Assembly (NCBI GenBank): GCA_024401165.1
Contig: JAKSLN010000005.1
Span: 1-45,623 of the forward strand
Reading direction: 5' to 3'
Source of the DNA: Bacteroidaceae bacterium
GTDB lineage: Bacteria > Bacteroidota > Bacteroidia > Bacteroidales > Bacteroidaceae
Length of the DNA stretch: 45,623 nt
Part shown: in pieces, positions 1 to 7,612 of the stretch
Layout: every line of letters starts with the position of its first letter
How positions within the stretch are numbered: the first letter of the stretch is position 1
Translations under genes and position numbers: made by a program
Notes under the pieces: model-generated
What the model saw: the letters and a program-made list of their open reading frames with translations, nothing else
The model's database searches: none
What the model was told of the DNA's origin: nothing

Positions 1-1444
1 GAGCATATTGGGCTTTTACATAACTGTCGTAGCCACGACTACCACCGCAAAGACCGCCTTTGATAGTGCCCCCATAGATATTCATGGTAAACTCCGTCTC
101 CTTCAAATCCACATTTCCATTGAAATTAGATTTGATGGTTGCCATTGTTTTGTTTTTGTCGTACGAACTGAAGGTAAACTGATTATTAGCATTGACATAG
201 GGAATGGCATAGTCAGGAGTATGGTAAGTATCATTACCCAATCCACAGAAGGCTGCAGCCGAGGCAAACACACCTTTTTCGATAGTACCACCTCGCATGT
301 TCAGGGTTGCCTGACCATAGAAATACGCTGTACCGTTCGTGCCTGTTGACTGAGTACGTCCTTGAGTTCCTACATAAAGGTTTTGAATGGAAATGTCATC
401 GCTCTCAAGATTGATGATTGATCTGCCAGCGAATGTTCCTTGGGGAATCTTCCAACCCTCAATGCTGGCGATATTATTTCCCTGTGCTCCTGCAACGAGA
501 GTACCAATAGAGCCTCTCTTGATGTCAAACTGCAAATCGGCACATACGATACCTTGGGAAGAACCTCCCATCAGAATACCAAAGTCATCAGCAAAACCTT
601 GGGTGTTATCGTTACCATCCTGGATATCCACGATGATATGAGCTAAAACCGGCTGCTCTGGGGTACCTTGAATGTAGTTAGTTGGAACAACAGACGAACT
701 GGTACCTTGGGTTCGAGAAACTGCCACACGGCCATATTTGCCCGACTTAAAGGTAACTGTCATCGCGGAATCTCCTGGCATTTTGTATATTACATCAGAA
801 GGACGCAGACTACCATTAGGTTGGTCAAAAGATAATTGGATATGCAAGGCAGGAGCATTACGACCATCAATCATACCAAACTGTGTATCCAATTTGGCAA
901 ACCCCATCATCACCAGTCCTTCGTCAAACAAAGTGCTGTGCAGTCTCAAACTCATACGATCCTGTGCGCCACCGTCACCCTGTACACGTAAATTCCTGAA
1001 ACGAACGTCGGCACCAATATTGTTGGTGGTTCCTCTAATCTTGGCTTGCCCACCACTCTTAATCTGAGTAGTAGTAGCTTTATCGGTTGCATCCCATGGC
1101 CAAACACCTGTGATGGTAGCAGCTGTTCCTTGCTTGTTTGCTTTATCCTTGGTGTCACCCTCCTTGAAGTTGATCTGCATATCACCTACAATCACGATGA
1201 TATTGTGTTCCCAGTCGTAGTCGCGGTTGCCAGAATTGGTGAGCTTCTTGTAGGCATTTGCCCACGAACCGACGGGAGAGTCCTTAGTGTCGCCATTGCC
1301 GCTGCCTCCGCTTTTGAGATACACCACATTATACTGCTTGCCGTTTTGCGTTTCCACACCGGCCCACGCGCTCCCTATCCCCGTCAGCAGGATGAGGAGG
1401 AGTGTCACTATTCTGGGTATGTATGTATTATTTTGTTTTTTCAT
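1..1444 (-). CDS. Large secreted surface protein, probable fimbrial adhesin (3' end outside window)
   Basis: Reading the minus strand from ATG at 1444 gives an uninterrupted frame of 481 codons that runs off the window, so the C-terminus is missing. Residues 1-29 form a signal peptide (basic start, long Leu/Ile stretch, Ala-Trp-Ala end) with no lipobox cysteine, unlike the lipoproteins upstream. The rest is rich in Gly, Asn, Thr and Ser, with repeated short strand-turn patterns such as MRGGTIEKGVF and MNIYGGTIKGGLCGG, which suggest a repetitive beta-strand or beta-helix surface protein. It is the sixth and last visible gene of the fimbrial operon, 33 bases after the previous stop. In type V pilus loci a large terminal gene often encodes a tip or accessory adhesin; that role is inferred from position and composition. 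The spacer before it contains a 12-base palindrome (TCCCCCGGGGGA). No named domain was recognised. Confidence 0.75.
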   Translation of the reverse strand, partial: MKKQNNTYIPRIVTLLLILLTGIGSAWAGVETQNGKQYNVVYLKSGGSGNGDTKDSPVGSWANAYKKLTNSGNRDYDWEHNIIVIVGDMQINFKEGDTKDKANKQGTAATITGVWPWDATDKATTTQIKSGGQAKIRGTTNNIGADVRFRNLRVQGDGGAQDRMSLRLHSTLFDEGLVMMGFAKLDTQFGMIDGRNAPALHIQLSFDQPNGSLRPSDVIYKMPGDSAMTVTFKSGKYGRVAVSRTQGTSSSVVPTNYIQGTPEQPVLAHIIVDIQDGNDNTQGFADDFGILMGGSSQGIVCADLQFDIKRGSIGTLVAGAQGNNIASIEGWKIPQGTFAGRSIINLESDDISIQNLYVGTQGRTQSTGTNGTAYFYGQATLNMRGGTIEKGVFASAAAFCGLGNDTYHTPDYAIPYVNANNQFTFSSYDKNKTMATIKSNFNGNVDLKETEFTMNIYGGTIKGGLCGGSRGYDSYVKAQYA

Positions 1445-1477
1445 CTTTTACAGTCCCCCGGGGGATTTAGAGGGTTC

Positions 1478-2359
1478 TTATTCTATTGTTAGATGACCGT
1501 TGTCATGATCACTGAGGGTTCCGAGGCTGTCGGGCCTGAGGGTGACATTGAGGTCGTAGTAGTAGCCGGCATTGAGTGCAGAGATGCTTGACCCAGACTT
1601 GCCCAACGAGAAGGTGTTCTTGGCTTTCACATCAGCCTTTATCAGATGGTCGGGAGTAGTGCCATGCTTGTCGTAGATGTCGAAGGTACTACTGAAGGTG
1701 TAGGTGGCAGCTTCGGGATTGACGTAGGTGTAGCCGATGATCTGCCGTTCTGTACTAAGCACATTGTCCACCAGGGGGCAGGGTGTGCCGTTGATCTGCA
1801 TGTCCTTGATTTTGATGAGGCGTATAGCGTCGTACTTGTCCGCAACCTTGAAGGCAAAACGCAGCAGCGCCTGTGTGTGGTGAAGGGTGAGGAGGAGATG
1901 GTTGCCCTCGATGCAGGCCTTGTCGGCCGTGCCCATCAGCAGGTCTCCTGCGCCTGTTTCTGCGTCGATGGCTGCTGTTGCGGTGAAGGTAAGGTTGCCT
2001 TGCTGAATATCCTTATCCTTGTAGATTACAGATGGGGTGTACTGCCAGTAGCTGCCGTGCGTGCTGCACCGAGACGGTCCCTTAGTGAGGACAAATGAGG
2101 TGCCATCGCTGCATTCGACCTGGATGGTGCCTGGGTAGTCCTGGGCATCAATGACGATGTCGTTAGTGCCATTGGCAAGGATGTCGGTAGTGGCGAGTGC
2201 ACGGGTGCGAGGTGTCGCATTGCGTGCCGTCTCGCTTCCGTTCTGCCAGACAGCACGCACACAGGTATGTATTTCCTGCTCCGTCTGTATCTCCGTCTCG
2301 TCGGAGCAGGCAGTCAGAGCAAGCGCGCTTGCAAGCAGTATGTAGATTGTTTTTCTCAT
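1478..2359 (-). CDS. Fimbrillin-family lipoprotein (minor pilin or accessory subunit)
   Basis: 293 aa. The N-terminus is a lipoprotein signal with lipobox LTAC and Cys at about residue 18, so secretion, lipidation and outer-membrane transfer are expected. About 55 residues in is a TPRTRALA segment. Type V pilins are matured by Arg-specific cleavage near such a site, releasing a donor strand that drives polymerisation; cleavage here is inferred. The central part has the ALLRFAFKV core strand typical of Mfa-like fimbrillins, and the C-terminus ends in strand-rich sequence (YYYDLNVTLRPD). It is fifth in the operon, between a second fimbrillin and the large adhesin. Shorter than the 458-aa fimbrillin upstream, it is more likely a minor or tip-proximal subunit. 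Family assignment is good; exact role is not determinable. Confidence 0.8.
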   Translation of the reverse strand: MRKTIYILLASALALTACSDETEIQTEQEIHTCVRAVWQNGSETARNATPRTRALATTDILANGTNDIVIDAQDYPGTIQVECSDGTSFVLTKGPSRCSTHGSYWQYTPSVIYKDKDIQQGNLTFTATAAIDAETGAGDLLMGTADKACIEGNHLLLTLHHTQALLRFAFKVADKYDAIRLIKIKDMQINGTPCPLVDNVLSTERQIIGYTYVNPEAATYTFSSTFDIYDKHGTTPDHLIKADVKAKNTFSLGKSGSSISALNAGYYYDLNVTLRPDSLGTLSDHDNGHLTIE

Positions 2360-2374
2360 TCGTTCCAGTTTAAT

Positions 2375-2406
2375 ACCTCATAACCTTATAACCCCATAAC
2401 CTCATT
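2375..2406. repeat. 8-base tandem repeat, four units
   Basis: Four units of 8 bases follow one another: ACCTCATA, ACCTTATA, ACCCCATA, ACCTCATT. They fill the spacer between two fimbrillin genes and run into the stop codon (2402-2404) of the upstream gene. On the coding (minus) strand each unit reads GGTTATGA-like, so it offers repeated purine-rich GG plus ATG signals just before the next start codon at 2359. Confidence 0.8.
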
Positions 2407-3436
2407 TCCACCAGTTGTTCCACACTTCGTCTTGGCTGCCGCCATAGTGCCATGGTTCTATCTTCACATCGTGGAGCTCCACATTCCTGCTCACACCGCT
2501 AATCTTGAAGATGTAGTTGTAGCTATGGTTTGCCTGCCAGCGCATGTACTGCTCTGGAATGGTTGCAGTCCTGTCTTCTCCGTCAAGCTTCATCGTAAGG
2601 AGAAACTCTGGGTTCTTGTCTCCCATAGGCAGAGGATAATAATGGTTGCTGTTGGCATCCGGAACGCTGGCATAGACAGCCTTTCCGATTTTGTCGCCCG
2701 CATCCTTCGTCAACGTCAAGTCATTGAAAGACAGATTGTCGCTGACAGACGTGGGATTACTCTGCAAGACACTGACAGTTTCGCGCGTCGCTCCGCCGAG
2801 AGGATAGTTTACCGTCACGAGGCCCGTGTTCCATATCTTGCTCACCTTACCTGTCTGGCTGTTCTCTTTTGGTGCAATGGCGATATCCGTCACACGAAGT
2901 TCTTCTCCATCTGCCAGGGGCTCTTCAGAGTAGAACATGACAGCAACCTCTGATACCGGATGCAAGAACTCCAGTTCGACGGTCTTGTAGTCTATCTGCG
3001 TGATGAGTTTAAGTTCTGAGAAAAGAGGCAGAGAGGGGGAGAGTTCCTTCTGCAGCGACACAGGAATGGTGAGGGTTGCGCCATCCTCTGTTGATTCGAT
3101 GCCGTTGCCTGCATAACCCCAGAACCGGTATTCGGATGCACTGTCGTCCCAGTATACAAGTGGTTGACTGCCCGTGACATAGCTGTATGTGCCGCCGCTG
3201 TAAGCCACGCCATATCTTGGCATGACATACTGCTGTCCCTGTGCAACCCTCTTGTACCCACAGACAACAAAGTTCTGCTCAAGTCCATTGCCTCCAGCAC
3301 GGCTCGTCTCTGTCACTTCCCTTGTGACGGGCGCAAACACAATGGGCACATCCGTGTCCAAGACTTCAGTGTTGCATGCAGTCAGCAGTGTCAGTAACAC
3401 TATTGTATATATTAAATAATGTACGCGAGTGCGCAT
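2402..3436 (-). CDS. Fimbrillin-family lipoprotein (Mfa-like)
   Basis: 344 aa with a lipoprotein signal peptide (lipobox LTAC, Cys about residue 21) and a likely Arg processing site in TETSRAGG near residue 46. It is visibly paralogous to the next gene upstream: GSQPLVYWDDSASEYRFWGY aligns with NSQALRYWDTNASTYDFYAY, the W/YWD...YxFxAY signature of the Mfa-like fimbrillin family. The C-terminal part contains the HSYNYIFKI strand and ends KIEPWHYGG...WNNWWK, also common in this family. Fourth gene of the operon, translated from ATG at 3436 with leader AAAAAGGAATGACTAA. Probably a structural or accessory pilin exported through the lipoprotein route and assembled on the outer face of the outer membrane. 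Whether it is shaft, anchor or tip cannot be told from sequence alone. Confidence 0.87.
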   Translation of the reverse strand: MRTRVHYLIYTIVLLTLLTACNTEVLDTDVPIVFAPVTREVTETSRAGGNGLEQNFVVCGYKRVAQGQQYVMPRYGVAYSGGTYSYVTGSQPLVYWDDSASEYRFWGYAGNGIESTEDGATLTIPVSLQKELSPSLPLFSELKLITQIDYKTVELEFLHPVSEVAVMFYSEEPLADGEELRVTDIAIAPKENSQTGKVSKIWNTGLVTVNYPLGGATRETVSVLQSNPTSVSDNLSFNDLTLTKDAGDKIGKAVYASVPDANSNHYYPLPMGDKNPEFLLTMKLDGEDRTATIPEQYMRWQANHSYNYIFKISGVSRNVELHDVKIEPWHYGGSQDEVWNNWWK

Positions 3437-3481
3437 TTAGTCATTCCTTTTTGCCCACCGGGGCGATTTGTTTTATTTGGA

Positions 3482-3512
3482 AGCCAAGTGGGGAGTCGAA
3501 CCCCACCTGGCT
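3482..3512 (-). terminator. Strong hairpin after the largest fimbrillin gene (attenuator or mRNA-stability element)
   Basis: A 12-bp stem (3482-3493 with 3501-3512, one G-U pair) closes a 7-base loop 16 bases after the stop codon of the 458-aa fimbrillin. No clean U-run follows, so full termination is doubtful. A partial terminator or 3'-end protector giving more major pilin than downstream subunits is plausible. A second small hairpin (GCCC-ACCG-GGGC, 3452-3463) follows before the next gene. Confidence 0.6.
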
Positions 3513-3527
3513 AAAGTATAAAGAGGA

Positions 3528-4904
3528 TTATTCAACTACCTTGATTACCTTGTAAGCGTACTTGGTTACGCCTTCAACAGTCCAAGAAACGCGAACTACA
3601 TAGTAGCCAGCACTTGTTGCTTTGATGAGGTAGCGGCCATGGGTTGTCTCTGTACGCAGTGTCCACTCAGTAATCTTTGAGCCTGCATTCGAACCATTGA
3701 TGGTTGCATCAGTAGTAAATCCGGTGTGAACATCAAAGGTTGTAGGACAATTCTTAACTGATACATAAATATCGCTACCCTTCTTATAACCGGCATCACC
3801 CTGAACATCTGAACCTTCGGCCCAAGTTGTGATATTCACAGGGTTGTCGCCATCGATGGTAGTGACGGTCTCGCTTGTGTTATCCTCGAATTTAACAACC
3901 TCAGCATCGAATGTAATAGGATGCAGGTCATTGTCGGTAACCTTGAAGAAATATGTGTAGGCGTAGTTAGGCTCCCACTTTGCATAGACGGCAGGAATGG
4001 TTACGTCAACGGTACGTGAGATGGCATCATGGCCAGAAATCATACGGTATGTAACCTTAAGTTTGATGTCCTGTCCTGCATCCTGAGTTGGAAGAACCCA
4101 GGTGTATGCACCACCAACCTTGTCAAATGAAGGACTAGTAACATCCTTGCTGATGTACTGGTTTGCGAGTGGGCTCTCCACAATCTGGTCGCCAAGTGTG
4201 AGGTCTGCCATCGTTGTAGCTGTTCCATTCAGTGCCTGAGTGCCATCTGCTGCAATGGTGTAACCTGCCGACTGATAGAAAGTACCCTTGAGGGTGGTGT
4301 TTTCTGTTTCTGTATCAGCAGTTACATAGAACTTGTCAACATTGACATCATAGCCAGGGATGGCATTGACAAATGCCACGCGAACCTTGGCTGCAGCATT
4401 CTTGAAAGTGAAGGTGACAGGAGAGGTAAATGCACTGGTCGTAACACTCTTGGCTGTTGTTGTGTATATTTTCGCCATGTTCTCGGCCGTAGCGGCTGCT
4501 ACTGTCACACCACCGGTATAGACATTTGCTGCTGGGGTGATGAGGCTTGGTTCGTTTGCATCGCTGTAGGCATAGAAGTCGTAGGTAGAAGCGTTGGTAT
4601 CCCAATAGCGGAGAGCCTGACTATTGGTTACGTATGACCATTCTGTAGTGTACTCTACAGGAACACCTTCAAATACTGCTGTTGCCGCATTATTCACGGT
4701 CTTCTGACCATAGACAATGAACTTGTGGCTCAGCAGCGCTGCTGCTTCAGCACCTGTTTGGCTGGCACGGGTCATATAGCCCGGTGTAGCGTTGAACTCT
4801 ACTGGATACTTGACTTCTTCAACCAACGTCTCAGGGATAACCTCTGAGGTGCAAGAAGCCAACATTGCTGCCGTAGCAGCTGCAAAAAATAGTTTCTTCT
4901 TCAT
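3528..4904 (-). CDS. Fimbrillin-family lipoprotein, likely major pilin
   Basis: 458 aa. The N-terminus (MKKKLFFAAATAAMLASC) is a clear lipoprotein signal with Cys18. An Arg in PGYMTRASQTGAE near residue 46 is placed as expected for protease maturation of type V pilins. The fimbrillin signature SYVTNSQALRYWDTNAS...YDFYAYS lies near residues 90-112, followed by a TFTFKNAAAKVRVAFVNA core strand near 170 and a second strand-rich domain. The last 100 residues (from NPVNITTWAEGSD) look like an added C-terminal beta-sandwich. It is Ala/Thr-rich, is the largest fimbrillin of the locus, and is followed by a strong hairpin, which fits the major shaft subunit. Third gene of the operon, preceded by a 49-base A/T-rich spacer. 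Major-subunit status is inference. Confidence 0.87.
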   Translation of the reverse strand: MKKKLFFAAATAAMLASCTSEVIPETLVEEVKYPVEFNATPGYMTRASQTGAEAAALLSHKFIVYGQKTVNNAATAVFEGVPVEYTTEWSYVTNSQALRYWDTNASTYDFYAYSDANEPSLITPAANVYTGGVTVAAATAENMAKIYTTTAKSVTTSAFTSPVTFTFKNAAAKVRVAFVNAIPGYDVNVDKFYVTADTETENTTLKGTFYQSAGYTIAADGTQALNGTATTMADLTLGDQIVESPLANQYISKDVTSPSFDKVGGAYTWVLPTQDAGQDIKLKVTYRMISGHDAISRTVDVTIPAVYAKWEPNYAYTYFFKVTDNDLHPITFDAEVVKFEDNTSETVTTIDGDNPVNITTWAEGSDVQGDAGYKKGSDIYVSVKNCPTTFDVHTGFTTDATINGSNAGSKITEWTLRTETTHGRYLIKATSAGYYVVRVSWTVEGVTKYAYKVIKVVE

Positions 4905-4953
4905 AACCGTTAATTTTTATGAATTATAAATTTGTTACTTATATTTTTGTCAT

Positions 4954-6117
4954 TTATATCTCAATATAGAAGTTTTCCTCATCAAACAACTTCACCACAG
5001 CATCGAAGCCAGAGCCTCCTGGACGCAGTGGCACAGGTATGGTGTCCATGTCGAGGTCTATCGTTATTACACCGCCACGGTAGCGGCGCCTTACCTGATC
5101 CGTTACGTCGAACACCATCGTAGTGTCCATTCCGTTGTAGAACATCAGGTTGACATCCATATAGTGCTTCACGCGATCCTCCAGGTCGGCAGCCTTCGTC
5201 ACACGACTTGGGTTCTGGTTTGGTATGCCAAACGTCAGGCAGCGTCCGCCTGCTACGTCCACCTTCTCGCCGGTCTGCCTTATCACGCAGTCCTTCTTGA
5301 AACGCACGTTATAGTATACTGACACCACATCCTTGCCTGCCACACCACTGTTCAGCGTTACCCCTCGGGCCATGCCTGTAAGGTTGGCATCGCCCGATGC
5401 GTTTGTCACCTTTCCGTTATTGTTATGCAGGCGTACTTGCGTCAGGTAGATATACGTCACCGGCAACAGCTGCATCTGCATCTTCTTGTAGTAAGTACGC
5501 GTCTCTGGGTCGTAGCTGTCATAGTCGGCCAGATTGTCCGAGATGTGTACATTGCGTTCGTAGGCAGAGAAGAGCTCGTCGGGCTGGTTGAAGGATTTGT
5601 TATACACAGGAGCCTGATAGCGGCTCGCCATCATCGAGGCGTTCGTATATGCCATCACCGAGTCGAGTGTCGACTCGTCGAACACGAGGCTCTGCACCAT
5701 GTCGGCAGCATGCACACGGCTCCAAGCCAGGATGTCGTAGTAGCCGAAGTTGTAGCGTGTCCTGAACGTGTTTCCTTCCACCACGTATCCCTCCACCGTC
5801 TGATGCGGTTGGTTGGGCCAACCTCCGAGGTAGTATCTTCTGAGGTCAAACACCTTTGGTTCGCTGTAGCCCAGCTGCCCCATCGCAGCTTCGTCTGCCT
5901 CGTCCCATCCATAGGTCCACTCGGCATGCCAATCGTAGTCAAGGTCGTAGTCCCACATCACATCGAGATTTATCTGCACCTCGGGGATGTCGAACTCCAC
6001 GTGGTTTTCGCGGTGTAGGTGTAATAGGGGGTCACGCTCGCAGCTGACGGCAAGGAGGACGATGATGATTAGGGCTATTAGAGTCTTAAAGGGCTTTAAT
6101 GTCTTTAGTGTAGTCAT
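4954..6117 (-). CDS. DUF5119 lipoprotein of the fimbrial locus
   Basis: 387 aa with N-terminal helix and lipobox LLAVSC, Cys at about residue 26. The start after the lipidated Cys (ERDPLLHLHRENHVEFDIPEVQINLDVMWDYD) and the length match DUF5119 proteins, which in Bacteroidales sit between a DUF3575 gene and fimbrillin genes. The sequence is rich in Tyr, Asp and Trp, and has a predicted beta fold (VTYIYLTQVRLHN, GVITIDLDMDTIPVPLRPG). Its ATG overlaps the upstream stop as ATGA (6114-6117), so the two are translationally coupled. It is probably an outer-membrane-anchored assembly or anchor component of the pilus. The mechanism is not established. Confidence 0.83.
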   Translation of the reverse strand: MTTLKTLKPFKTLIALIIIVLLAVSCERDPLLHLHRENHVEFDIPEVQINLDVMWDYDLDYDWHAEWTYGWDEADEAAMGQLGYSEPKVFDLRRYYLGGWPNQPHQTVEGYVVEGNTFRTRYNFGYYDILAWSRVHAADMVQSLVFDESTLDSVMAYTNASMMASRYQAPVYNKSFNQPDELFSAYERNVHISDNLADYDSYDPETRTYYKKMQMQLLPVTYIYLTQVRLHNNNGKVTNASGDANLTGMARGVTLNSGVAGKDVVSVYYNVRFKKDCVIRQTGEKVDVAGGRCLTFGIPNQNPSRVTKAADLEDRVKHYMDVNLMFYNGMDTTMVFDVTDQVRRRYRGGVITIDLDMDTIPVPLRPGGSGFDAVVKLFDEENFYIEI

Positions 6118-7007
6118 CTGTAACCTCCTTTCTCCCAGGCCTTGAAACTGGATCTGTGTTTTTTGCTAGTGCGGTAGAGCAGGTCGTAGCTGATGGTCAC
6201 TCCTACACGTGTCGGACCCAGCCAGGTCAGCTTGTACTCACGCTTTTTGAACAGGTCGGCATCACCTTTATAGTCGTAGTAGTAGAGGCCGTCCTTCACG
6301 TTCTCCACAGGACAACCATAGACGTATGGGTCGTATTTTGTCCAGAACACTCCGAATTGTGCCGACAGTTCCAGACGCCAATGCTCATTCTTGCCAAGTG
6401 GCATGACATAGCCAATGCCCAATCCGGCACCGGCACCTTCGCCCACCCAACCGTGTCCGTCCAGGGTGCCTGGCGTGGCAGTTTTTTTCTTGTCTCGCCA
6501 TCCAATGCAGTAGAGGGTTGCATGGGCATAGGCAGAGAGATACAGACCCTTGAAGGCAGCACCATTGCCTATACCACGCTTGTCGACATCGCCCGAACGG
6601 AAGTAGTAGCGTGTCTCAAGGGTGTAGTTGCGTACCTGGAAATATTTGTGGTTGGTAATGTCGCCCTTCCACCAGGGACAGTCGAACATCGCACCATAGG
6701 TGAAATGCCCGTGAAGGGGATAGTATTCTATGGCTACATTTGGAATAGGACAGAAATCATTATATCCGAACGGCATGTAGGCCAGGTCAAAGAGAAGGTT
6801 TGACTTCACGGACAGGAGTTCCCGGCGAGGGACTCGTTCGTCGCTGGCTGGCAATGGAACCTGGCTGCTGTCGCTTGGCAGAGAAACGGAGGGAGAAGTT
6901 GTTGGCACGTCATCTTGTCCTTTCAAAGCACTTGCCGAAAAAGTGTAAAGAAAGACTATTGCAAGGGTGAATAGTTTTTTGTGGATGACGTGTCTTTTCA
7001 AAGTCAT
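6114..7007 (-). CDS. DUF3575 outer-membrane protein, first gene of fimbrial operon
   Basis: 297 aa. A signal peptide (about residues 1-30, ending SASALKG) precedes a low-complexity Ser/Pro/Asp linker, then a DUF3575 beta-barrel-like domain beginning LLSVKSNLLFDLAYMPFG and continuing PNVAIEYYPLHGHFTYGAMFDCPWW, typical of this family. The end has alternating aromatic strands (RVGVTISYDLLYR). DUF3575 proteins commonly open type V pilus operons of Bacteroides, Parabacteroides and Prevotella and are thought to sit in the outer membrane. It is the promoter-proximal gene; its last codons overlap the DUF5119 start. A role as pilus base or assembly factor is inferred from this conserved order. Confidence 0.85.
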   Translation of the reverse strand: MTLKRHVIHKKLFTLAIVFLYTFSASALKGQDDVPTTSPSVSLPSDSSQVPLPASDERVPRRELLSVKSNLLFDLAYMPFGYNDFCPIPNVAIEYYPLHGHFTYGAMFDCPWWKGDITNHKYFQVRNYTLETRYYFRSGDVDKRGIGNGAAFKGLYLSAYAHATLYCIGWRDKKKTATPGTLDGHGWVGEGAGAGLGIGYVMPLGKNEHWRLELSAQFGVFWTKYDPYVYGCPVENVKDGLYYYDYKGDADLFKKREYKLTWLGPTRVGVTISYDLLYRTSKKHRSSFKAWEKGGYR

Positions 7008-7041
7008 TGTTCTACTTTATCACGTGTGTTCGTGCGCGTAG

Positions 7042-7058
7042 CGTGCATGCGCGCATGC
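7042..7058. other. 14-base palindrome in an alternating purine-pyrimidine tract
   Basis: GCATGCGCGCATGC at 7045-7058 is a perfect palindrome within an unbroken 17-base pyrimidine-purine alternation. It falls just downstream of the predicted start of the fimbrial transcript, so it lies in the mRNA leader. It could form a leader hairpin, bind a dimeric regulator or adopt Z-form DNA. Confidence 0.6.
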
Positions 7059-7069
7059 TTAAATTCTTG

Positions 7070-7101
7070 CAAAATTACTTTTTTTCTGCAAAAACAACAA
7101 A
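7070..7101 (-). promoter_or_regulatory. Promoter of fimbrial operon
   Basis: On the minus strand TTTG (7098-7101) is followed after 20 bases by TAATTTTG (7070-7077), a full match to the Bacteroidetes -33/-7 consensus. Transcription would start near 7063, giving a leader of about 55 bases before the DUF3575 ATG at 7007. No long flanking inverted repeats that would suggest an invertible promoter were seen. Confidence 0.65.
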
Positions 7102-7300
7102 TAATTCGTTTGTTTTTTTGATTTTCTTTACAACTATTGGCAGTATTGCCCCGAAAGCAGCACCACAAGAAGAACCAAAATACGATTTAAACGAGACGTC
7201 TGAAGTCCATTCTGCCATCGCAAGGTGAGGCGCCTGAAAGTAATAGTTGCATCAGTCTCCTCTCATGAGACCCGTTTCTATAGCGAATTGCAGCGACCTT

Positions 7301-7370
7301 CAAAAACTACCGCTGCGGGAGTTGAAAAATAGCGCTGCGGGATTTTAAAATTTCCGCAGCGGTAATTAAC
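7301..7370. repeat. CCGCTGCGG/CCGCAGCGG intergenic repeat cluster, copy A
   Basis: Three units of about 22 bases carry the cores CCGCTGCGG, GCGCTGCGG and CCGCAGCGG separated by A/T-rich arms. The last core is the reverse complement of the first, so the array can fold. A closely similar array lies at 24500-24590; the 26 bases at 7337-7362 differ from that copy at only one position. It sits in a 605-base non-coding stretch (7008-7612) that also holds the fimbrial promoter and a 44-base tandem repeat; no gene was found there. Confidence 0.75.
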
Positions 7371-7397
7371 CGGCTGACCTAGGGCGGGCGGTCGGTT

Positions 7398-7515
7398 GGC
7401 GCAGCGGGAAAAAATTGAGGGCGCAGCAAGATGTTGCAGAAGGCGCAGCGGGAAAAAATGGATGGTGCAGCGAGATGTTGCAGAAGGCGCAGCAGGAAGA
7501 AATGGAAGGCGCGGG
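7398..7515. repeat. 44-base tandem repeat, about 2.7 copies
   Basis: Copies start at 7398, 7442 and 7486. Copies 1 and 2 are full length, differ at a few positions, and each ends ATGTTGCAGAA; copy 3 is partial. Each begins GGCGCAGCGGGAAAAAAT, so the GCAGCGG core is shared with the neighbouring 22-base repeats. No open frame crosses it convincingly. Confidence 0.8.
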
Positions 7516-7577
7516 AGTATTTGTTTTTACTACACCTCTTACCGCATTTATTCTAATTTGGTAAGTTGCTAGAAATA

Positions 7578-7611
7578 AACTAAGTAGGCGATCTGCACCG
7601 CCTACTTAGTT
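7578..7611 (-). terminator. Terminator after tRNA-Arg
   Basis: A perfect 13-bp inverted repeat (7578-7590 and 7599-7611) with an 8-base loop lies directly 3' of tRNA-Arg on the minus strand, followed by a weak U-rich stretch. It is the likely end of the metY-tRNA transcript. Confidence 0.7.
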
Positions 7612-7612
7612 G

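Noticed and set aside
1452-1463. TCCCCCGGGGGA palindrome between a fimbrillin and the adhesin gene
   Set aside because: It is a 12-base chance-sized GC palindrome with no loop for a hairpin and no partner sites; noted only.
3482-3512. T-arm-like loop (TTCGACT) suggesting a tRNA 3' half
   Set aside because: There is no acceptor partner, D-arm or anticodon arm nearby; it is a simple hairpin between fimbrillin genes.
7007-7228. 73-codon plus-strand frame starting at the fimbrial promoter
   Set aside because: It overlaps the minus-strand promoter and leader, with no domain or plus-strand promoter.
7008-7300. Invertible promoter for the fimbrial operon
   Set aside because: No pair of long inverted repeats flanks the promoter and no site-specific recombinase gene is in the window.
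7301-7515. Repeat arrays considered as a CRISPR
   Set aside because: Unit lengths of 22 and 44 bases have no unique spacers of constant size and no cas genes are near.
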